Positions 1-6,976 of a stretch of 12,670 nucleotides of DNA are shown piece after piece. Origin of the DNA: an uncultured Collinsella sp. (GTDB lineage: Bacteria; Actinomycetota; Coriobacteriia; Coriobacteriales; Coriobacteriaceae); NCBI GenBank assembly GCA_934646965.1, contig CAKUEZ010000060.1, forward strand, positions 1 through 12,670. The letters are read 5' to 3'. Made by a program: the position numbers and the translations under genes. The notes beneath the pieces are model-generated. The model ran no database searches and had not been told where the DNA came from. It was given only the letters and a program-made list of their open reading frames with translations. Position 1 is the stretch's first letter. Every line of letters starts with the position of its first letter.

Positions 1-1926
1 CTGACCGATGCCGATTCCAACCAGGGCATTGGCTATGCACGCGACGATGTGGACGGCGACTCCATGATGTGGACGACACTGCTCGACATCATCATCGTGA
101 TCATGGCGTTTGTCTTTGTGGTGCTCACCGATGCCACCATCGAGGAGGAGAGCGCCATCATCGGCACGCTGCTTGCCAGCGGTTATCGCCGTCGCGAGAT
201 CGTGCTGCACTACCTTGCGCTTCCCGCCATCGTGGGCGTTGTCGCATCGCTGCTGGGCACCGCGCTCGGCGTGGCGTTCTTAACCGAGCCCATGCGCAGC
301 CTCTATTACGGCTCGTACAGCCTGCCACCCTTCCAAGTGTACTGGAGCTGGGAGATTTTTGTAAAGTGCGCCGTGGTTCCTGCCTCCGCGCTCATTCTCA
401 TTACGCTGGTGGGCCTGCTCCGCAAGATGGGTAAGACGCCGCTGCAGTTTCTTCGTCACGAGGCAGGCGGCAAGTCGGGCACCAAACGCGGTTTTCAGTT
501 GCCGGAGCGCATGGGTTTCGTCTCTCGCTTCCGCCTACGCATCTTCCTGCGCAATCTGGGCAACTTCGCCACGCTCTTCGTGGGTATCGCGTTTGCGTCA
601 CTGCTGCTGCTCTTTGGCCTGGCGATCCTACCCACGATGACTCACTACGCGGACAACCTGGAGACAAGTCTTGTCGCCGAGCACCAGTACACGCTCAAGG
701 CGCCGCTGGAGCTTGAAGGCACCGCCGAGGAGCGCGAGCAGTGGTCGGCGCTCGAGCGCCTGCAGTCGGTGGACGGTGCGCTCCTCACTGCCGCCCAAGA
801 TGCCGACGACGAGCTTGATGACGCGGTCGATGCCGCACGGGCGGCCGCCAATGCTGCGACCAGCTCTCCGTCTGCCGAGAGCCTGACCGCAGCGCAAGAC
901 GCGCTCGCAACGGTTCAGGACAAGAAGGACGCCCTCTACGCGCGCCTCGACGATCTTGCCGATGCTCTTGGCTGCGACCGTGACGAGACCATCAATCTGA
1001 TCGAAAAGGCCTCGAAGATCGATACTGACAACGACGACATTCACCCCGTCAATACGACCGACAACGGTGCGGCGAAGATTGCGCAGGCCGAGAAATATGC
1101 CGTTTACCAGCTGCAATACGACCGCGGCGACGGAAATGGGCAGGAGACGATTTCCGTCTACGGTGTCTCGTCCGATTCACGCTACTGGAAGGACCTCGAT
1201 GTGGGCGACGGACGCGTCGTCTTTGGCGGCGGCCTGCTCGACAAGTTTGGCTGGAGCGAGGGGCAGAAGGTCACGCTCCACGACAAGTATGAGGGCAAGG
1301 ACTATTCGCTGGAGTACGCGGGCAAGGACGCCACTTGGGGCTCCAAGTCGGACATGAATATCTACATGAGCATCGACGACTTTAACGAGCTGTTCGGCAA
1401 CGACGCCGCCTACTTTAACGGCTACGTGAGCGACGAGAAGCTCGACCTCGACGCGCGATACTTTGCCGGTGACACCACGCCCGACGACATGCGCGCCGTG
1501 GGCGACCAGTTTATTGGCATGATGAGCGACATGATCGGCATGATGGTCGGGCTCGCGGTGTTCATCTTCCTGCTGTTTATGTATCTGCTGACCAAGGCCG
1601 TTATCGATCATAGTGCCCGCTCGATCAGCTACATGAAGGTCTTTGGCTATCGCGACGGCGAGATCTCGCATCTGTACATCCGCTCGATCACGCTGTGCGT
1701 GGCGGCATCACTTGTGCTGAGCCTGCCCGTGATCATCGGTTCACTCACGGCCATCTTCCGCTCGATGCTGCTCGCCTACAACGGCAATATCGAGATCTAC
1801 GTGCCCGCTTGGTCCATGGCGGCGTGTGTCGGCATCGGCTTTGCGACCTACCTGGTCGTGGCGCTGCTGCACACGCGCTCCATCAAGCGCGTCCCCCTGG
1901 CCGAGGCTCTCAAAGTCCAAGAGTAG
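1..1926 (+). CDS. FtsX-family ABC transporter permease, 5' end outside window
   Basis: Integral membrane permease subunit of an ABC system of the FtsX/MacB/BceB type. The reading frame is open from base 1 with no stop, so the GTG at 49 is not a convincing start and the gene begins upstream. The visible part holds the end of a first FtsX domain (hydrophobic segments near bases 75-125, 210-285 and 350-420), a further membrane segment (about 555-630), and a large extracytoplasmic domain (about 640-1520). That domain contains an Ala/Asp-rich helical, probably coiled-coil, insert around 870-1020. A second FtsX domain with three membrane segments (about 1525-1600, 1670-1745, 1805-1870) closes the protein, which ends in a charged tail (LAEALKVQE). 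The sequence TLLASGYRRREI is the cytoplasmic loop typical of FtsX domains. An ATPase partner is expected upstream but is not visible. The substrate cannot be told; lipoprotein or peptide export and antimicrobial-peptide resistance are family possibilities. Confidence 0.88.
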   Translation: MTDADSNQGIGYARDDVDGDSMMWTTLLDIIIVIMAFVFVVLTDATIEEESAIIGTLLASGYRRREIVLHYLALPAIVGVVASLLGTALGVAFLTEPMRSLYYGSYSLPPFQVYWSWEIFVKCAVVPASALILITLVGLLRKMGKTPLQFLRHEAGGKSGTKRGFQLPERMGFVSRFRLRIFLRNLGNFATLFVGIAFASLLLLFGLAILPTMTHYADNLETSLVAEHQYTLKAPLELEGTAEEREQWSALERLQSVDGALLTAAQDADDELDDAVDAARAAANAATSSPSAESLTAAQDALATVQDKKDALYARLDDLADALGCDRDETINLIEKASKIDTDNDDIHPVNTTDNGAAKIAQAEKYAVYQLQYDRGDGNGQETISVYGVSSDSRYWKDLDVGDGRVVFGGGLLDKFGWSEGQKVTLHDKYEGKDYSLEYAGKDATWGSKSDMNIYMSIDDFNELFGNDAAYFNGYVSDEKLDLDARYFAGDTTPDDMRAVGDQFIGMMSDMIGMMVGLAVFIFLLFMYLLTKAVIDHSARSISYMKVFGYRDGEISHLYIRSITLCVAASLVLSLPVIIGSLTAIFRSMLLAYNGNIEIYVPAWSMAACVGIGFATYLVVALLHTRSIKRVPLAEALKVQE

Positions 1927-2120
1927 TCACCGGGTAGTCATTGGGGACAGGCTTAAATGATCAAGAGTGGTCATTGGGGACAGACTTAAATGACTAAACT
2001 TAAATGACTAGTCATCGGGGACAGTCTTTGCCGATTCGCCGACTCGCCGGCAGGGCTGGCAAGGACTGTTCCCAACTGCCGGCAGGAAAGGAACGTCCCT
2101 AACTGCCGGGTGGCCCGCCG
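1927..2120. repeat. Cluster of short GGGGACAG and GCCGGCAGG repeats
   Basis: Directly after the permease stop there are imperfect tandem units. GTCATTGGGGACAGGCTTAA starts at 1937 and GTCATTGGGGACAGACTTAA at 1970; the second is bounded by an inverted GTCATT/AATGAC pair (1970-1994). A partial ACTTAAATGAC lies at 1998-2008, and GTCATCGGGGACAGTC at 2011. The last unit opens an imperfect hairpin: GGGGACAGTCTTTGCC (2017-2032) pairs with GGCAAGGACTGTTCCC (2058-2073), 14 of 16 positions. A second family follows, with GCCGGCAGG at 2046 and 2078, a degenerate GCCGGG at 2105, and AACTGCCGG at 2074 and 2101. No gene is visible between 1927 and 2200. Such clusters resemble REP or transposase-associated intergenic repeats; that reading is inference. 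Confidence 0.7.
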
Positions 2121-2126
2121 CCGCGC

Positions 2127-2157
2127 TTGACTTCGACTCCACTCCAATGGGTACCAT
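2127..2157 (+). promoter_or_regulatory. Possible sigma-70 type promoter for the DUF362 gene
   Basis: TTGACT (2127-2132) resembles a -35 box and TACCAT (2152-2157) a -10 box. They are separated by 19 nt, slightly longer than the preferred 17. Transcription would begin near 2164, leaving a short leader before the ATG at 2201. It lies just beyond the repeat cluster. Confidence 0.35.
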
Positions 2158-2200
2158 CCTCTTATGTCTGTAACGCCATATAGACCGAGGGGATAGATTT

Positions 2201-3397
2201 ATGACCGCAACTGCACCCGCCAAGGTGTACTTCACCAACCTGCGTACGCATGCTCGCGAGAGCCAACTCGACAAGCTCAAGCGCCTCATCCGCCGCGCCG
2301 GCATCGAGCAGATTGACTTTGAGAACAAGTTCGTCGCTATCAAGATTCACTTCGGTGAGCTGGGCAACCTGAGCTTTTTGCGCCCCAACTACGCCCGCGC
2401 CGTCGCGGACGTCGTGAAGGAGCTGGGCGGCAAGCCCTTCCTCACCGACTGCAACACGCTCTACGTCGGTAGCCGCAAAAACGCGCTCGAGCACATTGAC
2501 ACTGCCTATCAGAACGGTTTTACCCCGTACGCCACGGGCTGCCAGGTCATCATTGCCGACGGCCTCAAGGGCACCGACGAGGCGCTCGTTCCGGTCGAGG
2601 GCGGCGAGTACGTGCACGAGGCCAAGATCGGCCAGGCGCTCATGGACGCCGACATCGTGATCAGCCTCACCCACTTTAAGGGCCATGAGCAGGCAGGATT
2701 TGGCGGCGCCATGAAGAATTTGGGCATGGGTGGCGGCAGCCGCGCCGGCAAGATGGAGCAGCACGCCGCCGGCAAGCCGAGCGTCGATACCACCAACTGC
2801 GTGGGCTGCCGTGCCTGCGAGCGTATCTGCGCGCATAACGCCGTCTCGTTTGACGACACGCGTGAGCGCGAGCTTGCCAACGGTAGCACCCGCACGGTTC
2901 ACGTTGCCGCCATCGATCACGATCGCTGCGTGGGCTGCGGACGCTGCATTGCGGCGTGCAACCAAGACTGCATCAAGCCCGACTATGACGCCGCGGCCGA
3001 CGTGCTCAACTACAAGATCGCCGAGTACACCAAGGCCATCGTCGACGGCCGCCCGAGCTTCCACATCTCGCTCGCCATGGACATTAGCCCCAACTGCGAT
3101 TGCCATCCCGAGAACGACACGCCCATCGTCAACGACATCGGCATGTTCGCGAGCTTCGACCCGGTTGCCATCGACCAGGCCTGCGCCGATGCTGTCATGG
3201 CATCCGAGCCCCTGCCCAACACCGAGCTCACCGACAGCGCCGCTAAGATGGAACATAACCACGAGCATCTGGAGGGCGAGCAGGCACACGACCCCTTCTG
3301 CATCACGCATCCCGACACCGACTGGCGCGCGTGCATCGCGCACGCCGAGAAGATCGGCCTGGGCACGAGCGAGTACGAGCTCATCGAGGTCAAGTAG
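2201..3397 (+). CDS. DUF362 domain protein with two 4Fe-4S ferredoxin motifs
   Basis: A 398-residue cytoplasmic iron-sulfur protein of the DUF362 family, with a ferredoxin domain inserted in the DUF362 fold. The first cluster motif is C200-x2-C203-x2-C206-x3-C210 (CVGCRACERIC). The second is C243-x2-C246-x2-C249-x3-C253 (CVGCGRCIAAC), with an additional C257. DUF362 signatures flank it: the KIHFGELGN region near residue 50, HFKGHEQAGFGGAMKNLGMG near residue 165, and ASFDPVAIDQACAD near residue 320. The ATG at 2201 is preceded by GAGGGG about 10 nt upstream. It has no signal peptide or membrane segment. It stands alone, with its own probable promoter and a terminator just downstream. The family is widespread in anaerobes and thought to serve in electron transfer; the substrate is unknown and I do not assign one. 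Confidence 0.93.
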   Translation: MTATAPAKVYFTNLRTHARESQLDKLKRLIRRAGIEQIDFENKFVAIKIHFGELGNLSFLRPNYARAVADVVKELGGKPFLTDCNTLYVGSRKNALEHIDTAYQNGFTPYATGCQVIIADGLKGTDEALVPVEGGEYVHEAKIGQALMDADIVISLTHFKGHEQAGFGGAMKNLGMGGGSRAGKMEQHAAGKPSVDTTNCVGCRACERICAHNAVSFDDTRERELANGSTRTVHVAAIDHDRCVGCGRCIAACNQDCIKPDYDAAADVLNYKIAEYTKAIVDGRPSFHISLAMDISPNCDCHPENDTPIVNDIGMFASFDPVAIDQACADAVMASEPLPNTELTDSAAKMEHNHEHLEGEQAHDPFCITHPDTDWRACIAHAEKIGLGTSEYELIEVK

Positions 3398-3445
3398 CGC
3401 CAGGCTATTGGGCAAATCGCGCACTTTTGTTGCGTAACGTAAACT

Positions 3446-3483
3446 AAAACCGCCCGCGAGCGCAGCGCTCACGGGCGGTTTTT
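3446..3483 (+). terminator. Rho-independent terminator, possibly bidirectional
   Basis: An 18-nt arm, starting AAAACCGCCCG (3446-3463), pairs with its near-perfect complement ending CGGGCGGTTTT (3465-3482) with one mismatch, followed by a further T. A-tract and T-tract on opposite sides mean it could stop transcription from both the DUF362 gene and the convergent hydrolase gene. Its T-tract is shared with the left end of the long inverted repeat beginning at 3479. Confidence 0.85.
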
Positions 3484-3612
3484 CGGAAGTATGCGGCAAA
3501 TTTCGAAACCGCCGAGCACACAGCGTTTTTTGGCAACAAAACCCCTGATAAATTGCTGGTAAAACTGCAGTCTGGTCGGCAGTTCCAGATTTTGCCGCAT
3601 ACTTCCGAAAAA
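3479..3612. repeat. 134-nt inverted-repeat element, MITE-like
   Basis: The termini are perfect 22-bp inverted repeats: left arm 3479-3500 (TTTTTCGGAAGTATGCGGC...) and right arm 3591-3612 (...GCCGCATACTTCCGAAAAA). Pairing continues imperfectly inward for about 25 further positions on each side (roughly 16 of 25 match), leaving a loop of about 40 nt around 3526-3565. The element therefore forms one long hairpin. It sits between convergent genes with no convincing ORF; minus-strand frames crossing it are read-through of this repeat. Size and structure suit a miniature inverted-repeat transposable element or a repetitive intergenic palindrome. No target-site duplication is evident, and copy number cannot be judged from this window. 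Confidence 0.75.
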
Positions 3613-3649
3613 GAGGGGGTTAGATAAATCTCCAGACGCCGCTTTTTGC

Positions 3650-4615
3650 CTAGAAATTCTTGTCGAGGAAGCCGTTGACCGTGTTCCAGTAGAGCTCGGG
3701 GTCGACCTGTGCGCTCTTGGCGTGGGCGGCGCCGTGGATGGTGAGCTTTTGTTTGACCTTGCTGGCGCACGCCTCGTAGTTTTGGTCGAGCATGCTGTAC
3801 GGCACAAAGGTATCCTGGTCGCCGTGGATAAAGAGCATGGGAACCGTTGCACGCTTGAGCTGCTCCACGCTGCTGGCCTTATGAAAGTCGTAGCTTGCAC
3901 GTACATTGCACACCAGATTGGCCACATCGAGCAACGGAAAACTGGGCAAGCCAAATACGTCCTTGAGCTGCAGGGAGAACTCGTCCCAAACGCTCGTGTA
4001 GCCGCAGTCCTCGATAATGCACTTCACGTTTGCCGGCAGAGATTCTCCCGCCACGTTCATGGCGGTTGCCGCACCCATCGATTCGCCAAAGACCAGGATG
4101 CGTGCCTTGGGGTCTGCCGCAACAATCCGCCCGATCCACGCGACGACATCGAGTCGCTCGGGCCAGCCCATGCCGATATAGTCACCGCCAGAGCGCTCGT
4201 GGGCGCGGGCGGCAGGCGCGAGCACGTTCATACCGCGGTCGTGGAAGCGCTTGACGTATCGTGCCATGCCGATGGGCTCGTTCGTATATCCGTGCAGGCA
4301 GACGGCGTAGTCATGGGTGCTCTCCGGTGCGGCAAAATACCAGGCGGCAAGCTCGGTCCCATCAGCCGCAGTGAGGCTGCTGCTCTCGCGGTTCTGCTTA
4401 AACCAGGCCCGCGCTTCGGTCTCCTCGGTATCCATCTGCTCGCCCTTTTCGGCGTTCTTGCTGTCCTGCATCATCTTCATGGTGTATGGAGCGCGAGGGT
4501 TCAGCGCGAAGTCGAACAAAAAGTTGCCGGCAAATCCGAGTAGTGCGACAACGAGCACCGCCACGGCAATGCAGGCTATCTTAAGGCCCCGATGAGGACG
4601 TTTATTTTCAGCCAT
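3650..4615 (-). CDS. Membrane-anchored alpha/beta hydrolase (serine hydrolase fold)
   Basis: A 321-residue protein with a basic N-terminus and one hydrophobic segment at about residues 11-36, probably a signal anchor, placing the catalytic domain outside the membrane. The alpha/beta-hydrolase core shows the oxyanion motif HGYTNEP (residues 108-114), the nucleophile elbow G177-E-S179-M-G181, the acid in HGDQDTFVP (D268), and the catalytic histidine in HGAAH (H298). The triad S179/D268/H298 is complete, so the enzyme is probably active as an esterase, lipase or peptidase of the COG1073/S9-like group; the substrate is unknown. The ATG at 4615 has AGGAG about 8 nt upstream. The gene is transcribed convergently to the DUF362 gene and divergently from the hemolysin III gene. 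Its upstream region carries a promoter with two matching dyads, suggesting dedicated repression. Confidence 0.9.
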   Translation of the reverse strand: MAENKRPHRGLKIACIAVAVLVVALLGFAGNFLFDFALNPRAPYTMKMMQDSKNAEKGEQMDTEETEARAWFKQNRESSSLTAADGTELAAWYFAAPESTHDYAVCLHGYTNEPIGMARYVKRFHDRGMNVLAPAARAHERSGGDYIGMGWPERLDVVAWIGRIVAADPKARILVFGESMGAATAMNVAGESLPANVKCIIEDCGYTSVWDEFSLQLKDVFGLPSFPLLDVANLVCNVRASYDFHKASSVEQLKRATVPMLFIHGDQDTFVPYSMLDQNYEACASKVKQKLTIHGAAHAKSAQVDPELYWNTVNGFLDKNF

Positions 4616-4633
4616 AAATCGCTCTCCTATAAG

Positions 4634-4651
4634 ATGTTAATACATCAACAT
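4634..4651. promoter_or_regulatory. Operator-like dyad 1
   Basis: ATGTTAATACATCAACAT is symmetric at 14 of 18 positions. It lies just downstream of the predicted -10 box of the minus-strand hydrolase promoter, near the transcription start. Its core matches dyad 2 (GTTGAYGYATYAAC on the minus strand). Confidence 0.5.
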
Positions 4652-4664
4652 TTAATGCAAGCGC

Positions 4665-4693
4665 ATTATGGATGTTCATCGTTGATGCGTCAA
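4665..4693 (-). promoter_or_regulatory. Promoter of the hydrolase gene
   Basis: Read on the minus strand, TTGACG (complement of 4688-4693) is followed after exactly 17 nt by CATAAT (complement of 4665-4670). This is a good sigma-70/SigA type promoter. The predicted start is near 4658, giving a leader of about 40 nt before the ATG at 4615. Confidence 0.6.
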
Positions 4694-4694
4694 C
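4681..4694. promoter_or_regulatory. Operator-like dyad 2, overlapping the -35 box
   Basis: GTTGATGCGTCAAC has perfect GTTGA/TCAAC arms and covers the -35 hexamer of the hydrolase promoter. It shares its sequence plan with dyad 1, 45 bp away centre to centre. A pair of matching dyads bracketing a promoter is typical of a TetR- or MarR-like repressor; which protein binds is unknown. Confidence 0.5.
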
Positions 4695-4736
4695 AAGCAA
4701 AGAATGGGTAAACAAAGGGTCACGTATAGTGCAAAT

Positions 4737-4766
4737 TTCGCACGTACCCAGACGCTTTGATATAGT
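4737..4766 (+). promoter_or_regulatory. Possible promoter of the hemolysin III gene
   Basis: TATAGT (4761-4766) resembles a -10 box, and TTCGCA (4737-4742) lies 18 nt upstream as a weak -35. A small inverted repeat GTGC/GCAC (4729-4743) overlaps the -35, and ATAGT/ACTAT (4762-4778) overlaps the -10. Transcription would start near 4773, about 30 nt before the ATG. Confidence 0.3.
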
Positions 4767-4801
4767 GTTGAGAACTATTTACGTTGGAGGATGTAACCGG
4801 C

Positions 4802-5485
4802 ATGTCCGATTCGAGCGACAGTTCCAAGCCGCGACCTAAGGCCGCGGCCGTTCCGCAGTACACGGTGGGCGAGGAGATCATGAACTCCGTCACCCATGGT
4901 GTCGGCTGCCTGCTGGGTATCGCGGGCCTCGTACTTCTCATTGTGTTTGCCGCCCTGCGTGGCGGCGGGCCGGCGCACATGGCCGCGGCGATCGTCTACG
5001 GCGTCAGCATCATCCTCGAATACCTTGCCTCCACGCTTTACCACGCGATTCAGCCCGCAGGCGCCAAGCGTGTGTTCCGCATCATCGACCACAGTTGCAT
5101 CTATCTGCTCATCGCGGGCAGCTATACGCCGTTTTGCCTCATTACGCTCGCAAACGACGGCGGTGCTGTGCTGTTCTTTGCCGTATGGGCCATCGCCATC
5201 ATCGGCATCGCGCTCGAGTGCTTTTTGCGCGAGCGCCAGCCGCACTGGGTAAGCGGCCTGGTCTATCTGCTGATGGGCTGGCTCGTTGTCTTTAAGCTTC
5301 CCACGCTCGTTGCGCTGCTGAACCCCGTCGCGCTTGCCCTGCTTGCCGTCGGCGGCGTGTGCTACACCGTGGGCGTGCCGTTCTATGTCGCCAAAAACGT
5401 GCGCTACCTCCACAGCGTGTTTCACCTGTGGGTGCTCGCCGGTAGCATCTTCCAGTTCATGGCGGTGATCCTCTTCGTAATCTAG
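4802..5485 (+). CDS. trhA: Hemolysin III / PAQR family membrane protein
   Basis: A 227-residue polytopic membrane protein with about seven hydrophobic segments. HlyIII-family motifs are clear: EEIMNSVTHGVG (residues 24-35), S77-TLYH81, RIIDHSCIYLLIAGSYTP (93-110), and the last-helix H204-SVFH208. By analogy with adiponectin receptors, H81, D96 and H204/H208 are the expected metal ligands, and all are present. The next family position, often His in the pattern HxxxHxxVLxGSxxHF as I recall it, is Gln218 here. The ATG at 4802 is chosen over an in-frame TTG at 4784 because TTGGAGG (4784-4790) is itself the ribosome site, 11 nt before the ATG. Despite the name, members mostly act in membrane-lipid homeostasis rather than haemolysis. 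It is transcribed away from the hydrolase. Confidence 0.92.
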   Translation: MSDSSDSSKPRPKAAAVPQYTVGEEIMNSVTHGVGCLLGIAGLVLLIVFAALRGGGPAHMAAAIVYGVSIILEYLASTLYHAIQPAGAKRVFRIIDHSCIYLLIAGSYTPFCLITLANDGGAVLFFAVWAIAIIGIALECFLRERQPHWVSGLVYLLMGWLVVFKLPTLVALLNPVALALLAVGGVCYTVGVPFYVAKNVRYLHSVFHLWVLAGSIFQFMAVILFVI

Positions 5486-5493
5486 CGACCGCG

Positions 5494-5507
5494 CCGGCGC
5501 CCGCCGG
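5494..5507 (+). other. Short GC hairpin after the hemolysin III gene
   Basis: CCGGC-GCCC-GCCGG forms a 5-bp stem, extendable by GCG/CGC around one bulged base (5491-5511). No T-tract follows, so it is not a convincing intrinsic terminator. It may only slow transcription, and the CNNM gene may be read from the same transcript, since I see no good promoter in 5486-5578. Confidence 0.3.
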
Positions 5508-5578
5508 ACGCAACTGCCCTATCCGCCACCTACGTCTCCTGCCAACGTCCCGAATCTTGGAGGTTCGAGAAACTCCCG

Positions 5579-6952
5579 ATGGACATAACCATCTCTCTTA
5601 TTACCACACTCGTCTTAACGCTCATCAATGGCTACTTCTCTATGTCCGAGATGGCCCTCACCACGGCTAAGCGCGCCGTGCTGGAGCACGAGGCCGAGGA
5701 GGGCGACAAGCGCGCCGAGCGCGCCATTAAGCTCGCCGCCGACTCCGACCAGCTGCTGGCCACCATCCAGGTCGCCATCACGCTCGTAGGCTTCGCTTCG
5801 TCTGCCGTTGCCTCGACGAGCTTGTCCGATCCGCTCGCCACGTGGCTCATGAGCTTTGGCATCGCGCCGCTTTCCGCCATCGCGCGCGGTCTGGCGCCGG
5901 TCATCATTACCGTCGCGGTCGCCTTCGTGTCCATCGTGATCGGCGAGCTCGTGCCCAAGCGCATCGGCCTGGCCAACGCCGAGGGCGTTTCCAAGCAGGT
6001 CGTGGGCCCGCTCTCCGTATTCCAAAAGATCGCCCGCCCGCTCGTGTGGCTGACCGGCGCTTGCTCCGACGGCCTAGCCCGCATCCTGCGCATCAAGAGC
6101 GCCGACGACCGCCAGAACGTCTCGGAGGAAGAGATCAAGTACATGGTCTCGGAGCAGGACGACCTGCTCGACGAGGAAAAGCGCATGATCCACGAGATCT
6201 TCGACCTGGGCGACACCGTGGCCCGCGAGGTCATGGTGCCGCGCGTGGACACCACCATGTGCGAGGACGACGAGACGGTCGCCGACGTGCTGTCCACTAT
6301 GCGCCAGACCGGCTTCAGCCGCATCCCCGTCTATCACGAGGACCCCGACAACGTTGCCGGCATCGCGCACATCAAGGACCTGATTCAGCCCGCGCTCGAC
6401 GGCAAGGGCGACCAGCCCATCGCCGGCTTTTTGCGCGACGCTACCTTTGTGCCCGACACCAAGGATATCCTGCCGCTGCTGTCCGAGATGCAGACCTCGC
6501 ACGACCAGATCGTGGTCGTCGTGGACGAGTACGGCGGCACGGCCGGCATCATTACCATCGAGGACATTGTCGAGGAGATCGTCGGCGAGATCGAGGACGA
6601 GTTCGACCCCGACAACAAGTACCTCACGCGCCTTTCGCGCCGCGAGTGGCTCGTCGATGGGCGTTTTTCGTGCGATGACGCGATTGAGCTTGGTTGGCCG
6701 CTCGAGGAAAGCGATGATTATGAGACCATCGCCGGCTGGATTTTGGAGCTTTGCGACTCGGTGCCCGACATCGGAGAGGTGTTTGAGGTCGCGGGGTACA
6801 AGTTTAAGGTGCAGTCGATGCGCGGCCAGCGTATCTCGCTCATTCGCGTGATCGCCCCGGCCGAAACCGATAAGAAGGATTCCGAGTCCTCGGAAGAGAA
6901 GCCGACGGCGTCGGGTGCGGGTTCTGCGGATCCGCACGATGGCGACGAGTAG
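5579..6952 (+). CDS. CNNM/CorC (hemolysin C) family transporter, DUF21-CBS-CorC_HlyC
   Basis: A 457-residue membrane protein with the standard three-part CNNM/CorC architecture. The N-terminal DUF21 membrane domain spans residues 1 to about 175 and carries GYFSMSEMAL (18-27) and the IGELVPKRIG motif (121-130). A CBS pair lies at about 200-335 (VMVPRVDTTM, GFSRIPVYHED, VVDEYGGTAGIITIEDIVEEI), followed by a CorC_HlyC domain at about 345-427. Residues 430-457 form a Ser/Glu/Asp-rich tail. CNNM/CorC proteins bind nucleotide at the CBS pair and export Mg2+ (Na+-coupled in characterised members), so magnesium efflux is the likely role. The only nearby SD, GGAGG (5559-5563), lies 15 nt before the ATG, which is long, but no better in-frame start exists. 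A second gene starts 24 nt downstream, implying an operon. Confidence 0.93.
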   Translation: MDITISLITTLVLTLINGYFSMSEMALTTAKRAVLEHEAEEGDKRAERAIKLAADSDQLLATIQVAITLVGFASSAVASTSLSDPLATWLMSFGIAPLSAIARGLAPVIITVAVAFVSIVIGELVPKRIGLANAEGVSKQVVGPLSVFQKIARPLVWLTGACSDGLARILRIKSADDRQNVSEEEIKYMVSEQDDLLDEEKRMIHEIFDLGDTVAREVMVPRVDTTMCEDDETVADVLSTMRQTGFSRIPVYHEDPDNVAGIAHIKDLIQPALDGKGDQPIAGFLRDATFVPDTKDILPLLSEMQTSHDQIVVVVDEYGGTAGIITIEDIVEEIVGEIEDEFDPDNKYLTRLSRREWLVDGRFSCDDAIELGWPLEESDDYETIAGWILELCDSVPDIGEVFEVAGYKFKVQSMRGQRISLIRVIAPAETDKKDSESSEEKPTASGAGSADPHDGDE

Positions 6953-6976
6953 GACAAGGAAGAGTAGGGGAGAGTT

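Noticed and set aside
1937..2030. CRISPR-like spaced repeats
   Set aside because: Units are imperfect and too few, the intervals are themselves repeats, and no cas gene is present.
2162..3499. 445-residue open frame on the minus strand
   Set aside because: It is antisense to the DUF362 ferredoxin gene, whose cysteine motifs prove the plus strand. It also runs through the terminator.
3469..3954. Minus-strand frame reading through the inverted repeat
   Set aside because: It lies in another frame from the hydrolase and ends inside the 134-nt hairpin; the sequence is explained by the repeat.
4784..4801. TTG start for the hemolysin III gene
   Set aside because: The TTG is part of the TTGGAGG ribosome site itself, and no SD precedes it.
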